A stretch of DNA of 64,000 nucleotides. Source: Zasmidium citrigriseum (Eukaryota; Ascomycota; Dothideomycetes; Mycosphaerellales; Mycosphaerellaceae). The stretch is from assembly GCA_002786025.1 (NCBI GenBank), contig NHNW01000003.1:124001-188000 (forward strand). The letters are read 5' to 3'. Of this stretch, positions 10,200 to 20,870 are shown in pieces; position 1 is the stretch's first letter, and every line of letters starts with the position of its first letter. Both the position numbers and the translations under genes were made by a program. Under the pieces are notes generated by a model. It did no database searches and was not told the DNA's origin. It saw only the letters and a list, made by a program, of their open reading frames with translations.

Positions 10200-11768
10200 C
10201 TAAAACACATTATCACAATCCCTCGTCTTCCGCACATTCAACGGCTTCAAACTGAACCTACTCAGTCCACTCTGCCTATCCACATACCCCTCTTGCTCCG
10301 ACAACTTGACCAGACCCTCTCGACTATCGACCCTCCGAATCCTTTCCTGCAACGCCGCTTCATCATCCCCATCAAACTCCTCACTCTCATCCGAATACCT
10401 CGACCTCGCCATGACAACATTCTCCGGATCCTCCGCGAGTCTCATCGCTCCCAAGGGACTCTTCTTAACGGTACCCGTGCTACTCGAACTCGCCGTCCTG
10501 CCCGTCTCACTCAGCATCCGTGGCCGGGAAGGTACTTCGCCGGAGATACTGCGACTGTAGACGCTCGATAAAGAGGACTGGGATTCGTTGCTCCTATTCA
10601 GCGTCGCGAGGTTGTCTTTCGAGAGAACGGGAGTCGGTGGGACTATCTTGATGCTGTTGAGACTGGAACTGGGGTGGAGACCGTAGAGTTTTCGGGGTGG
10701 GTAGATTGCTTTTTGGATTGTGCTTGGTTGGCGGTGTTTCGAGGGGATGTAAGCCGGTAAGGGTGGGAGAGGGTCCGTTGGCGGTGGTGGGAGGTGGTGG
10801 ATCGATGAATGGGAGCGGATCGAGGAGAGGGAAGGTCGGGGGTGGAGGAGGGAGGGCGCGGAGCGGTGGCCTGTGTAGATTCCTAGACCGAGGGGTTGTT
10901 TTGGCTCCGAGGCCAGGAGGTGGGTTTGTGACTGGTTCCAGGCTGTTGCGGTTTGGGAGGTGAAGGAGTTTGTTGACCCGCATTTGAAGGACATGTCGGA
11001 GAACATTGGGCGGTCTGGTTGGGATTTGCGGTAGGGGAGGAAGAGGGGGAGGAGGTCTTGGGTTGAGATGTAGCCGAAGAGGTGGCAGCGGGAGGGTTCG
11101 TGGACGATGTGGGTGAGGACGAAGAGGGAGGCGCTGGCGAGGCTGGGAGGGGTCAGAACGGTTCTTCAGAGTGTGGTGGACGGTACTTACGCTGCTATTA
11201 TGCTGGCAAGGATCTCGGCTCGGTTGACTATGCATGTCGTTCCAATGTCCAGCGGCATTACGTCCGAGTCTTTGGTTTCCGATTCAGAACGGCATGGCCA
11301 TAGCACTCCGCGTGATGCTGTGAGAACGATGGCCAGAACGCTGGTGACTACCCAGGTCAAGACGAGGAATCGACGGAGGACAAAGGTAGCAAGGGATTGA
11401 TATGTATCGACTCTTTCACTTTGCCATCGATCTCGAGCGTTCTTTCGGAGATGTGCTGTGACGTTCTGCAGAGTCAGGTAGAAGAGGGAAAGACAACTCT
11501 GCCAAATTTGTTAGCGTGATGCTCATTCGGATGAGGATTGATCGTATCCTCTTACTCCAACTAAGAACATCACTATCGAAGGGATGTTATTCGTGACGAC
11601 CGCATCAACTGCGAGGGCGTAGATAGCGCTCGCAGCGACGTAGAGTGAGCTCCATAGTAAAATGTGTTGGCAGATGATGATAGCCACACAGCCAGGCGTC
11701 CGTGACAAGATGCTCGACTTCGACAGCACCGATGACCTTTTCTTCTCCGTAAGATTTTTGTAGCGCAT
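10200..11768 (-). CDS. Four-helix membrane protein with long disordered C-terminal tail
   Basis: Exons 11768-11556, 11498-11191 and 11142-10200 join in frame to give 487 aa. Introns are 57 nt (GTAAGA...CTAAC...GGCAG) and 48 nt (GTAAGT...CCCAG). Hydrophobic segments lie near residues 27-47 (VAIIICQHILLWSSLYVAAS), 56-78, 105-130 (FLVLTWVVTSVLAIVLTAS) and 168-190 (ILASIIAALASASLFVLTHI). The cytosolic remainder (about 280 aa) is rich in Ser, Pro and Arg, with low-complexity runs such as HHLPPPPTDPLPPLPAYIP, suggesting regulated disorder. I do not recognise the family. The first ATG is the one closest to the first helix; an upstream exon is possible but not visible. Confidence 0.65.
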
Positions 11769-13564
11769 TGTGGCCTGGATGGCAGCGTCCGGTCTGCTTG
11801 TGATAGAATTTCCTCGTGCCCCGAGTTCGTGGTCTTGGCTGGTATATGTCTTGCGTAGAACATGTTGAAGAGAAAGTCAGGAGCTTCACCAAAGGTGATC
11901 TCCAAGGGAGGCTGGCAGTCCATCAGGAGAGGTTGCACTCTTCATGCGAGGAGTAGCACGTTGGTGAAAGCCACGTCCAACCGTCGCGTCACGCTCATAT
12001 CGATAAGTCGTGAAGTGCGTGCATGGATTGCATTCCAGTGGCGCGATGGTGGGCGAGGCTGAGCCGTGGAATGTAGCTTCGCGCGACTGGTCGATCTTCG
12101 AATGAAAGGAAGATGAAGAACATGAAAGCTGCCTTTAACATGAGAGGAAGAGAATTCATGGCCATGGGAACTGTAGTTCTCCTCTATGTACTTACTGAGT
12201 AAATTGGGATTGACATGGGTTTGTGCCAACCGTCAAGGAAAAGCGCGACCATTCGACACGGCCAGCGGCCAAGAAGAGAACCTCCTGCACACACTTGCAC
12301 GAGGTTGACGAAGCATGTCTCAACAGAGGCCCCAAAGATCCAGGATGTACGCACATGTGCAACATCTTGGGCTTGTAGGCACGGCGGCCCTTCATTTCGT
12401 CGGGCAAATCCGAGCATTGCGGCAGATAGCGACATCTGTTCGATCGTATGAACAAAGATTCAACACTTCCCTCCGTATCGTCTAGAGCATTGACAAGCCC
12501 GCAATTGCAAATTGATTGATTAATTCTTGAAGGCCGGGATGGTTTGATGGACGGTGCCTTTGCTGCGTTCCACTGCAATCGATCACATTGTAACCCAAGA
12601 GTCAGAACTTGTTCCTGTTGTCCAGGAAAAACGTTGATATTGGTTTGCAGAGCTTCGATGAAGGCGCTGTTGGAACATTTAGACTTTGGCTCGCCGCGGT
12701 TGGTGGTCGATCTTGAAGTCGTGTTTGGCAATTCTGCAAAGCTGAGGGGCCAATGAGCTGCCTCGCAATTCTGCTGACATAGTCAAGAAGAGATATTTCT
12801 CACACCTCACCTGTCTCCGTTCCTAGCGGAAAGGCCTTCCAGCAGTCTGGCAGCAGATTTCTTTTCTGGCAGTATCGAGCTGCTCATGTCTCACCAACAC
12901 GCCCAGATCACGTTCTCGCACACCATCCTCCATCGTGAGGAGAAAGCTCCCATCCCGCGTGGGAGAGCGCGGCTCGCTCGCTGGAATGCTTTGCTGTGCC
13001 ACTTTTCGCAGGATCCAGGTATGCAAGTATCGCTGCTGACCATTCAGCGAGCTCTTTCACGGGGAAAGTGGGCTCAAATCAGCGGTTGAAGATTGTTCCA
13101 CGGTTGCGCCATATCGTCACGCAGGGCACCACTTTCCGGCGGAGTGTCGGGGGATTGAGTCGTGAGGTGAGTCGTGAGGCTCGAGATCGAAATTCGAGTC
13201 GTGGAAGGGCACATGTGTTGAGGATAAACATTCGTTCGTGGCGATGTTGTTGTTCGTTTGTTGGAGAATTCATTCACATCAAACGGTGAAGAAGAAGAAG
13301 CTTTCCATCCCACGCGTCAGCCACTCGAACCTTCCTTGTGACTAGGACCCTGACTCTGCTGACTCTGCGACGCTTACGATTACATTCGCGCTGATTGGCT
13401 GCTTTGATCGCAGGAGTGATTGCCTAACTGCCTATAAGTCGTTTCGCTGCCCACTCCGCTCCTGATACTACCTATCTCACTCGGAAGCGCTTGGGCAGGT
13501 CATCGAACAACATCAAATCCAGTCAGACGAACAGAACATCGACCAAAGCCTCGAAATCGACAAT
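11769..13564. other. Intergenic region with TATA element near its end
   Basis: About 1.8 kb without a supported gene. TATAAG at 13433-13438 lies about 130 bp before the start codon of the small mitochondrial-type protein at 13565 and is a plausible core promoter. Other open frames are short and show no domain. Confidence 0.5.
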
Positions 13565-13891
13565 ATGGCTATCAGAACACTACCAGTCCTATCACAAGCC
13601 TTCCGCTACTACTCGACACGCGCCAGATCACTCAATCAAGACCGGCTGGGCGCTGCTACGGCTACGGCGTACTGGTGTGCAGTTGTCAGTGCTCCTTTTG
13701 CTGGTGCATATGCTATCAGCCAAGCTGCTGCCAAAGACAAGCGTTCGACCACATGGTGAGCTCTTAGAGCATCCCTCAGCCATGTACTTGTGCTGACTTG
13801 TATTACTAGGCGACAACTCAGCTTCCGCGACTGCCTCCCTAGCTCTTCCCTCGATGACTATGCTGGAGCATACATGAGATTACGGAGGTGA
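13565..13891 (+). CDS. Small membrane protein, probably mitochondrial, 90 aa
   Basis: Exons 13565-13755 and 13810-13891 are separated by a 54-nt intron (GTGAGC...GCTGAC...ACTAG) and the frame is maintained. The N-terminus (MAIRTLPVLSQAFRYYSTRA) is basic, hydroxylated and without acids, like a mitochondrial targeting sequence. One hydrophobic segment follows (ATAYWCAVVSAPFAGAYAIS), then a short tail ending YAGAYMRLRR. The size and layout resemble small accessory subunits of inner-membrane complexes, but no specific family is recognised. Confidence 0.7.
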
Positions 13892-14214
13892 AGATTGGGT
13901 CCGATTGAGAAGAGATGTGATTTGTGATTTGAGATATCCCTACGGCGAGGCGTTGGTTTGGCGTTGATGGGAATTGTCTACTTGGATGGCATGGTGAAGG
14001 TAGTGAAGCACAAGCTTGGTGCTGGAAGATTGTCCGTGTTCGAATGCTGTGGTCCGGCGTGATCCTGATATCCTTGAAATCTCTTGTGTTGTACAATTAG
14101 TGGGAGAGTTCCGACCCTGTTCAATGAGACAACTAAGGCTCACTTTCATTACCATTCTTCCCCTCGTGGTCACCCATCTGTGTCCGCGGCTTGGGGATAG
14201 CTGCTAGGTGAACT
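13892..14214. other. Short intergenic region
   Basis: About 320 bases between the small plus-strand gene and the transporter relic. No promoter motif or RNA gene was recognised. Confidence 0.5.
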
Positions 14215-14420
14215 TCACTCATCCTCCATTCTAAGTGCCAATCCAGCGGCCACGAGCGCTGCATCGACTCTCGACACTTATGCCACCGTCTCGGGTGAAG
14301 GCCCTCCGTCCTCCCTGCGCTCCAGCGCGCCAAAGACCACGCTGCTCAGGATAATGGCGATCACCTGGGGGAGCGCGATTGTCATGTTGTGAATGCCCAG
14401 GATAGCGCCGTTCTCCTACT
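14215..14420 (-). pseudogene. Remnant of a GPH/sucrose-type sugar transporter
   Basis: Reading the minus strand gives NGAILGIHNMTIALPQVIAI followed by ILSSVVFGALE. This matches the penultimate-helix region of fungal and plant sucrose/GPH transporters (LGxHNxxIxxPQ). A TAA then interrupts the frame. Immediately after it the same frame continues VSRVDAALVAAGLALRMEDE, which looks like the family's last helix, and then stops at 14215. Nothing upstream encodes the rest of the roughly 500-residue protein. This is therefore a truncated relic with an in-frame stop, lying against the 3' end of the DUF4748-like gene. Confidence 0.65.
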
Positions 14421-14485
14421 CTCGCGCTTGTGGCTTGAGTGACATTCGCTGGAGCTGTCGTTGGCTCACTTCATATCCATTCACA

Positions 14486-14901
14486 TCAACTAAACCTGTC
14501 TCCTTTCTTCGACCTAAACGGCTCTGACGATTCATATCTCGATCTCGGTACAGTCTCTTCTGCATGTGTCACTGGTGCAGGATCGTTGGCGGTCTCTCGA
14601 CTGGGCGAAGGGCGGTCTGATACAGGAGGCAGAATGCCATCTGAGGTCTTTGAGTCGGCCTTGGTCATAGCCATGTCTCGTGATATCGCTTCTTGGACTC
14701 GCATTCGTTCGCGTTGTTGCCGTCGTCGCTCTTCGTCGAGTGCTCTCTGTTCGCGGTCGGCGTTGATGCTTCGTTTCGCAAAGTAGTAGGAGCCGCCGCC
14801 TGCGACGATAAGGACAGCCCAGCCGTAGCCGACTGAGCGGATCTACTCTCACATCAGTACAGTGTCTGATATAATAGCTAGTGATGGCATACAGTGTTCA
14901 T
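14486..14901 (-). CDS. DUF4748-like small membrane protein, 121 aa
   Basis: Exon 1 is only 9 nt (14901-14893, encoding MNT). A 50-nt intron (GTATGC...TACTGATG...GTAG) follows, then exon 2 at 14842-14486. The product reads MNTIRSVGYGWAVLIVAGGG, then SYYFAKRSINADREQRALDE: one N-terminal membrane helix ending in the conserved SYYFAKRSINADR motif. A basic helix and a Ser/Pro/Thr-rich tail follow. That motif is characteristic of a small fungal family (DUF4748, as I recall it), probably in the mitochondrial inner membrane. The ATG is supported by exact splice signals on the other side of a micro-exon. It is divergently arranged with SSL2, about 380 bp apart. Confidence 0.75.
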
Positions 14902-15278
14902 CTTGTTAGGATTAACAAGGTTGTTGAAGGCTCAGATGAAAGACTGGGTGGACTCAATGGTTGTGAAGCACGATGCCAGTACTTCAAATGTTGATGAAGC
15001 CATCGAATGTGCGGCGAGAAGAGCGAGATGGCACATGCAAAAGCACCGCGAGTCGCCGATGCTCTCGTGCCGATCCCGGGGGTCCGCTTTACACTTTCGG
15101 CTGCTGCCGAGCGCCAGCGACGACTCAGCCCGCGTCCAGCTACATCAGTCACCAACTTCGCCCCTCGACGACTTCCAATCCACCGCCGTACTCACTCTGT
15201 CCATCAGCGACATCATACCCCGTCGACAACCTGCGTCTACGGCATTTCGCGCGGATAGAGACGCTGAGTACGGCCAGG

Positions 15279-17885
15279 ATGGCGCCCAAGCGCAAGGGCA
15301 CGGCGCCATCAAATGGCCGCCCGTCGAAGAGAGTCGCCTCGGGCATGAACACTCCCAAGAGCATGGACAGCGATGAGGACTACTCAGAAGGCGGCGGTGA
15401 CGACTCGTCGGAGATGATGAGCGAGCGGGAAGCGCCGTCAAAGTACGACGGTGAGTCGGACCACGGCAGATTGTCTGCTGCGAGCCGTGCGCTGATGGTG
15501 GGAAATGTAGCCGTAGTCAAGAGATACCAGCCGTCTGCCTACAAGAAACCAAAAGGTGCCAGTGGCGATGCCGCGAGCCACCTCTTCAAGCCCACGCGTG
15601 ATTTCTTCAACGAGCAACTGAAGCCCGACCACCACCTGCGACCTCTTTGGATCTCGCCTGATAAAGGCAAGGTCGTGCTGGAGACTTTCTCCCAGGGCTT
15701 TAAGCAGGCCCAGAACTTCTTGATCAACATCGCAGAGCCGCAAAGTCGAACGACGAACATGCACGAGTATACCATCAGCCCTAACAGTCTGTTCGCTGCC
15801 ATCTCCGTCGGCTTGACCGAACACGACATCATTCGAGATCTCGAGCTCTTCTCAAAAACAAAGATCCCGCAGACCATCATAGACTACGTTCGCGCGGTGT
15901 CATCATCCTACGGCAAGGTAAGGTTGATCCTGAAGCACAACAGATACTTCATCGAATGCAACGATCCTTCGGTGCTGCAGAGGCTGCTGAGAGATCCGGT
16001 AATCGCCGCTGCTCGACTAGAGGATTCCGAAGAGGTGCGGACTGAGAAGGCTGCTCAAAAGGGAGGCCTGATCATCCCTGGGACTAAGGATGCAGCCGGC
16101 GTCCGAGAGGCCCTGGCTCAAGCAGAACAGCAGCAGAAGAAAAGAGACGAGGAAAACGAAGACTCCGACGATGAGTACGGCGGGAGGGAAGCCGAGAAAG
16201 ACATGACAGAATTCCTGAGGGAAGAAGAGGATGACGACGAGGTCGATCAAGTGCATTCTTTCGAGATCGATGGTGAGCAGATTCAGGTTATTCAAGAACG
16301 GTGCGCCGGCCCTGCGCTAGGACTGCCACTGACCCAGGAGTACGACTTCCGTGCGGACGAGATCAATGCAAACCTCGATATCGATCTACGGCCGAATGTG
16401 CAGATTCGATACTACCAGGAACTTGCGCTGAGCAAGATGTTCGGAAACGGACGTGCTCGGAGTGGTATTATTGTGCTGCCATGTGGTGCCGGAAAGACCT
16501 TGGTCGGCATCACAGCAGCTTGCACGGTTAAGAAAAGCGCCATTGTGCTTTGCACGAGCGCCATGAGTGCTGTGCAGTGGAAGGAAGAATTCAAGAAGTG
16601 GTCAAACATCAATCCTGAAGATATTGCCATCTTCACGTCTGGCGAGAAGGAAAAGCTGAATCAGAAAGCTGGCGTGATCATCTGCACCTACAGCATGGTC
16701 ACACAGACCACTCGACGTGCGCACGACAGCGAACAAGTCATGAACTTCATTACTGGCCGAGAATGGGGCCTGATGGTACTGGATGAGGTGCACGTTGTCC
16801 CAGCTGAAATGTTCAGACGGGTCACCAAACGAATCAGATCTCATGCAAAACTGGGTTTGACCGCTACCCTTCTACGAGAAGACGACAAGATCAAGGATCT
16901 GAACTTCCTCATTGGTCCAAAGCTATACGAAGCTAACTGGCTTCAATTGAGCGAGGAAGGGCACATTGCTCGTGTGCAGTGCGCTGAGGTCTGGTGTCCC
17001 ATGACCACGGAGTTCTACAGCGAGTATCTCCAGGCCAAGACTACCAACAAGAGGAGTCTGCTGTCGACAATGAACCCACGCAAGTATCAGGCCTGTCAAT
17101 TTTTGATCGACTACCATGAGAGGCGAGGCGACAAGGTCATTGTGTTCTCAGACAATGTCTATGCGCTGGAGAAGTACGCGAGAGGCATGACCAAGCCATT
17201 CATCTACGGAGACACGAGTCAGCGAGAGCGCGAAATCGTGTTGCAGAACTTCCAGCAAAACGATGCAGTCTCCACCATCTTCCTCTCAAAGATTGGCGAC
17301 ACCTCGCTCGATCTGCCCGAAGCCACTTGCTTGATCCAGATCTCGTCGCACTACGGTTCACGACGTCAGGAAGCACAGCGTCTGGGCCGTATTCTCCGAG
17401 CGAAACGCCGTAACGACGAAGGCTTCAATGCATTCTTCTACAGTCTCGTGAGCAAGGACACCAACGAGATGTACTACTCATCGAAGAGACAAGCTTTCCT
17501 AGTCGACCAAGGCTACGCCTTCAAAGTCATCACGCACTTGAAAGGCATGGAAAATATGAAGAATCTGGCTTACAGTACCCAACAAGACCGCATGGATCTT
17601 CTCCAAGACGTCCTGCTACAATCGGAGACAGCGGGAGACGTCGAAGACATCAAGGACGACCTCTTCAGCGACCGAAACGTCGCCAGGACGAAGAAGAAGG
17701 GAGGCGTGCGGCGACAAGCTGGTACTCTGTCCTCGCTGGCTGGTGGTGAGGATATGGCGTACATGGAGTATGCGAGGGGCAGTAATGCGAATAAGGCATT
17801 GTCGAAGCCTAGGGATGCATTTTTCAAGAAGGAAGCGCGGCTTAAGGAGAGAAAGAAGAAGGCGGCGCAGGATATGTTGAATTGA
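15279..17885 (+). CDS. SSL2: TFIIH DNA helicase/translocase XPB (Ssl2/Rad25)
   Basis: An 868-residue single-exon protein. I start at the ATG at 15279 (MAPKRKGTAPSNGRP); the open frame extends 102 codons upstream but that part has no family resemblance. It has an acidic N-terminal region, the XPB N-terminal domain, then an SF2 helicase core. Walker A is GAGKT near residues 403-407, the DEVH box is near 502-505, the RED motif is in TATLLREDD, and motif VI is QRLGRILRAKRR. The enzyme opens promoters in RNA polymerase II initiation and damaged DNA in nucleotide excision repair, in the nucleus. Length is close to yeast Ssl2 (843 aa). Essential in fungi. Confidence 0.97.
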   Translation: MAPKRKGTAPSNGRPSKRVASGMNTPKSMDSDEDYSEGGGDDSSEMMSEREAPSKYDGESDHGRLSAASRALMVGNVAVVKRYQPSAYKKPKGASGDAASHLFKPTRDFFNEQLKPDHHLRPLWISPDKGKVVLETFSQGFKQAQNFLINIAEPQSRTTNMHEYTISPNSLFAAISVGLTEHDIIRDLELFSKTKIPQTIIDYVRAVSSSYGKVRLILKHNRYFIECNDPSVLQRLLRDPVIAAARLEDSEEVRTEKAAQKGGLIIPGTKDAAGVREALAQAEQQQKKRDEENEDSDDEYGGREAEKDMTEFLREEEDDDEVDQVHSFEIDGEQIQVIQERCAGPALGLPLTQEYDFRADEINANLDIDLRPNVQIRYYQELALSKMFGNGRARSGIIVLPCGAGKTLVGITAACTVKKSAIVLCTSAMSAVQWKEEFKKWSNINPEDIAIFTSGEKEKLNQKAGVIICTYSMVTQTTRRAHDSEQVMNFITGREWGLMVLDEVHVVPAEMFRRVTKRIRSHAKLGLTATLLREDDKIKDLNFLIGPKLYEANWLQLSEEGHIARVQCAEVWCPMTTEFYSEYLQAKTTNKRSLLSTMNPRKYQACQFLIDYHERRGDKVIVFSDNVYALEKYARGMTKPFIYGDTSQREREIVLQNFQQNDAVSTIFLSKIGDTSLDLPEATCLIQISSHYGSRRQEAQRLGRILRAKRRNDEGFNAFFYSLVSKDTNEMYYSSKRQAFLVDQGYAFKVITHLKGMENMKNLAYSTQQDRMDLLQDVLLQSETAGDVEDIKDDLFSDRNVARTKKKGGVRRQAGTLSSLAGGEDMAYMEYARGSNANKALSKPRDAFFKKEARLKERKKKAAQDMLN

Positions 17886-18617
17886 TAGAGGTACTATTGG
17901 GCGGTGGGTTTGATTCTTTACAGACTGGGTGAGCGAATGGAACCAGACTGTGAATTGGATGTGTAAGATATGAGAGTAATGTGAACATGTCCACATAGCC
18001 GCCTTACGGCGTTTCTTTACCTTCAGTATTGCGATTCGACTGGCAGACATTATCAGCGATCTCAACGTTCGGATCAACGACCATGCCCGCGATAAGCCTC
18101 CTCAGAACTCGAATTCGTGGAACAGTCGAGGAGAGCTAATCTGCCAGTTCATATCGGTGGAAGATTCCAAGCAAGGGATAATCGCCAGAGCAGCACAGCC
18201 AGCACAGGATCCATTTCGATTGTCAATTCGCAGCCTGGCAATCCCTAATGTTGTCTCAAAATTCTGCTCTCTCAACAAGGTCTTGGTCTGCTTGGGGCAA
18301 TCAAGTCCGCTGGAGAGATGCGATTCTCCAGTTTGAGCGGATGAAGGAAGTCATTCGATCATCGGCGGTCCCCAATTTTGTCTCAAGGTTCTGATCTCTC
18401 AACAAGGTCTTGAACTCCTGGAGCAATCGAGTCTGCCAGAGAAATGCGATCTTGCAGTTTAAGCGCACGAAGAATGAAGCCAGTCAGGCATCTTTGTTCT
18501 CGGCATCTGTCGGAAGTGGAGGCGCTGACGGATCACGCCAAGTTTTTCTTTCTCCGCATCCGACGCTCGTCCTCTCTTTGACACACACCCGACGTCAGCC
18601 TCCTGGCCTTATCACGA
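17886..18617. other. Intergenic region upstream of the Zn2Cys6 gene, with a direct repeat
   Basis: Contains the tandem imperfect repeat annotated separately at 18237-18480. The rest shows no gene. It is presumably the 3' region of SSL2 and the promoter of the transcription factor. Confidence 0.5.
18237..18480. repeat. Two diverged direct repeats of about 115 bp, 127 bp apart
   Basis: Copy A starts near 18237 and copy B near 18364. Both share TCTCTCAACAAGGTCTTG and, in the same order, versions of GTCCGCTGGAGAGATGCG versus GTCTGCCAGAGAAATGCG and CAGTTTGAGCG versus CAGTTTAAGCG. Neither copy codes for anything obvious. They lie 140-380 bp upstream of the Zn2Cys6 gene, so they may be a duplicated regulatory element or an untranslated leader; that is inference. 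Confidence 0.7.
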
Positions 18618-20735
18618 ATGGCTCCGGACGACTCAGCTCCGGCCGAGAAACGACGACGAATCGATCGCGTGTTGGCCGCGTGTGACCTCTGCAAGGCGCG
18701 GAAGGTCAAGTGTGATGGTGCCCAGCCTTGTGGATACTGCCAACGGAAGGGCAGGAGCGAGACGTGTGTATTCTCTGGACCGAAGCCTCGACAGGCACAG
18801 TCGACTGCCAACACCCCTGCCAATGGACAAGAGGCTCCTCAAGGACGTGAACGACAGCGAAGTGATCCAACGACGCTCAGGCAGCGATTGCAGGGTGATG
18901 AGGAGGTCGGCCGGATTGGACCTTCGCTATCGCCTACTGTCAGCCGGGATGACCATCCCGAAGACACGGATGTGCCTTTAGAGGCTCGATTGCTGCGAGA
19001 TGCGCAGGGAAAAGTCATTTTTATTGGGGATTGTGCGCCGTTGTCCTTTTTGCAGACTGTGAGGCATCTTATCGCTTCGGAGGTTGATCCAGATGGGTTC
19101 CCGATCCAGGCTTCGAGGGATTCGATTATTGAGGCTACACAGCCTCCTGGAAGTGTGCGAGCACATGTTTCATTGCCTCCTCTGACCCCTGACCAGATCA
19201 CATCGATCACCGGCGAATATCTTGTTGCCACTAGTGGACTGGTCGACCTATTCGATCGAGGACAGTTGGTCAAAGACATCTCAAGCTGGGCAAGCGGTAC
19301 TGGGCCAACGACATCTGACACGCAAGCCGCTGTCTATCAACTTGTTGCGGGGATTGGACTGCAAGAGACCGACGAAGTTAAAGCAGAGGCCTACTTCTCC
19401 AAAGCACGAGATGCTCTCCTGGCGAACCTATGCGCAAGCATGAACGTAGCCGCTGTTCAAGGCTTCGCTCTCCTGTCGGTCTACATGTTACGAGCCTTTC
19501 AACCAAACGGTGCCTATCTGTATTTCTCGCTGGCTGCACGTACATCCTACGCCATCGGTCTGCATCGTACCGAAGTCAATGCATCCACTGGAACTGCCAA
19601 CCACACCATGAGGGACCGAATCTGGAAGAGCCTACGAGTCGTCGATATGCTTATCAGCAACGTCCTAGGTCGTCCGCCTTCGACGTCAGATGTCGATTGC
19701 ACGGTCAAATACAGACTGCCAGATGCAAACGGCGCGCATCCCTTCCACATCCTCGATGCCAGCGTTCAAATGTTCATGATCATTGAGCGAATCGTCGTCG
19801 AAGTCTACTCACGAAAGCGAATCTCCATCCGTATTGCCAACTTCGTCTCACACCAGCTCAAAGGCTGGGCTTCGAACTGGATACGGCCATTCACGGACAT
19901 CGTGAAGAAGTCTAGTTCTGCGGCGGCGCCTCGAGAGACTGTGATCGGGGCGTGCCAGACGTTGTGCACGTACTACTACGGCATTATGCTCCTGACGAGA
20001 CCGTTCTTGATCTATGAGTTGTACGAGTATCTTGGAGCTTCCCTACGAGGTCACAGTACGCGAGCCGAGAATCTCGAGAAACGCAAGTTCGCAGATGCGG
20101 CTTTGGATTCTTCGGTTGCCTTTGTCGACACGCTGCAGACCGTCATTGCGTCTGGTAAGATGCCGTTGAGGATGCCTTTGATTGTATCATGGCTTTTTAC
20201 AACGTCGCTGGTCCTGGCTGTCGGAACTCTTGGACGATCAGGTCTGTCTTTCGAAGACAACTGTCGAAGCTCCATCCAATGCTTGGACTACTTTGGCAAG
20301 GTCGACCCGCACGCAAGACAATACTCCGTGATTGTTCAGTCGCTTCTCAAGACCACCACAGATCATGTCAAGAAGCGAGAGCTACACTTGAGATCTCAAC
20401 GGAAGCAGGCTTCGTCGCAACTCTTCGGCCTCTTGCCCATAGAGTCCGATCAAGATCAGCCAGAGCCAAGCGCCACGCAAACACAACGAGTGACATCTGG
20501 AACGGGCATGGCAGCTGAAGGTGAAGCGTTACTGGCGGACGCACCATCAGATTGGACGTTCTATGATGCTGACTTCTTCGCTCTACCCTGGACCAACGAG
20601 AACGATCAAGGCCTTCAGGACTTCCTTCAGCCTGGTCGACAAACGCTCGATGGTTCTTTGGCGGACATACCGCTTTTCCCGCTCTATGATCAGACTGCTG
20701 GCTCTTTCGGCCTCTATCCTCCACATCAAGGGTGA
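18618..20735 (+). CDS. Zn2Cys6 transcription factor with fungal-specific middle domain
   Basis: A 705-residue single-exon protein. The binuclear zinc cluster is canonical: C22, C25, C32, C38, C41 and C50 within AACDLCKARKVKCDG...CGYCQRKGRSETC. A basic stretch (KRRRIDR) precedes it. The central region (about residues 195-480) has the fungal_trans signature: LLSVYMLRAFQPNGAYLYFS, ARTSYAIGLHRTEVN, RIWKSLRVVDMLISNVLGRP. The C-terminus is acidic and hydrophobic (DWTFYDADFFALPW), like an activation domain. It ends 136 bp from the convergent IDO gene, so a role in kynurenine-pathway control is possible but only positional. Confidence 0.93.
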   Translation: MAPDDSAPAEKRRRIDRVLAACDLCKARKVKCDGAQPCGYCQRKGRSETCVFSGPKPRQAQSTANTPANGQEAPQGRERQRSDPTTLRQRLQGDEEVGRIGPSLSPTVSRDDHPEDTDVPLEARLLRDAQGKVIFIGDCAPLSFLQTVRHLIASEVDPDGFPIQASRDSIIEATQPPGSVRAHVSLPPLTPDQITSITGEYLVATSGLVDLFDRGQLVKDISSWASGTGPTTSDTQAAVYQLVAGIGLQETDEVKAEAYFSKARDALLANLCASMNVAAVQGFALLSVYMLRAFQPNGAYLYFSLAARTSYAIGLHRTEVNASTGTANHTMRDRIWKSLRVVDMLISNVLGRPPSTSDVDCTVKYRLPDANGAHPFHILDASVQMFMIIERIVVEVYSRKRISIRIANFVSHQLKGWASNWIRPFTDIVKKSSSAAAPRETVIGACQTLCTYYYGIMLLTRPFLIYELYEYLGASLRGHSTRAENLEKRKFADAALDSSVAFVDTLQTVIASGKMPLRMPLIVSWLFTTSLVLAVGTLGRSGLSFEDNCRSSIQCLDYFGKVDPHARQYSVIVQSLLKTTTDHVKKRELHLRSQRKQASSQLFGLLPIESDQDQPEPSATQTQRVTSGTGMAAEGEALLADAPSDWTFYDADFFALPWTNENDQGLQDFLQPGRQTLDGSLADIPLFPLYDQTAGSFGLYPPHQG

Positions 20736-20870
20736 GGTCCATGCCTCCAACCCGGCTCTATCATGGTCTATCGTCCTCGCGGCCTGGTTTCCGCTCTCAT
20801 CTGCTCCTTCGCAGCTTGCTCGGCATCATGGTCGCCGGATCTATCTCTATGACATTCATTCCCGCGTGCT

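Noticed and set aside
14973..15278. 102-codon N-terminal extension of SSL2
   Set aside because: No family resemblance; the ATG at 15279 gives the expected basic start and length.
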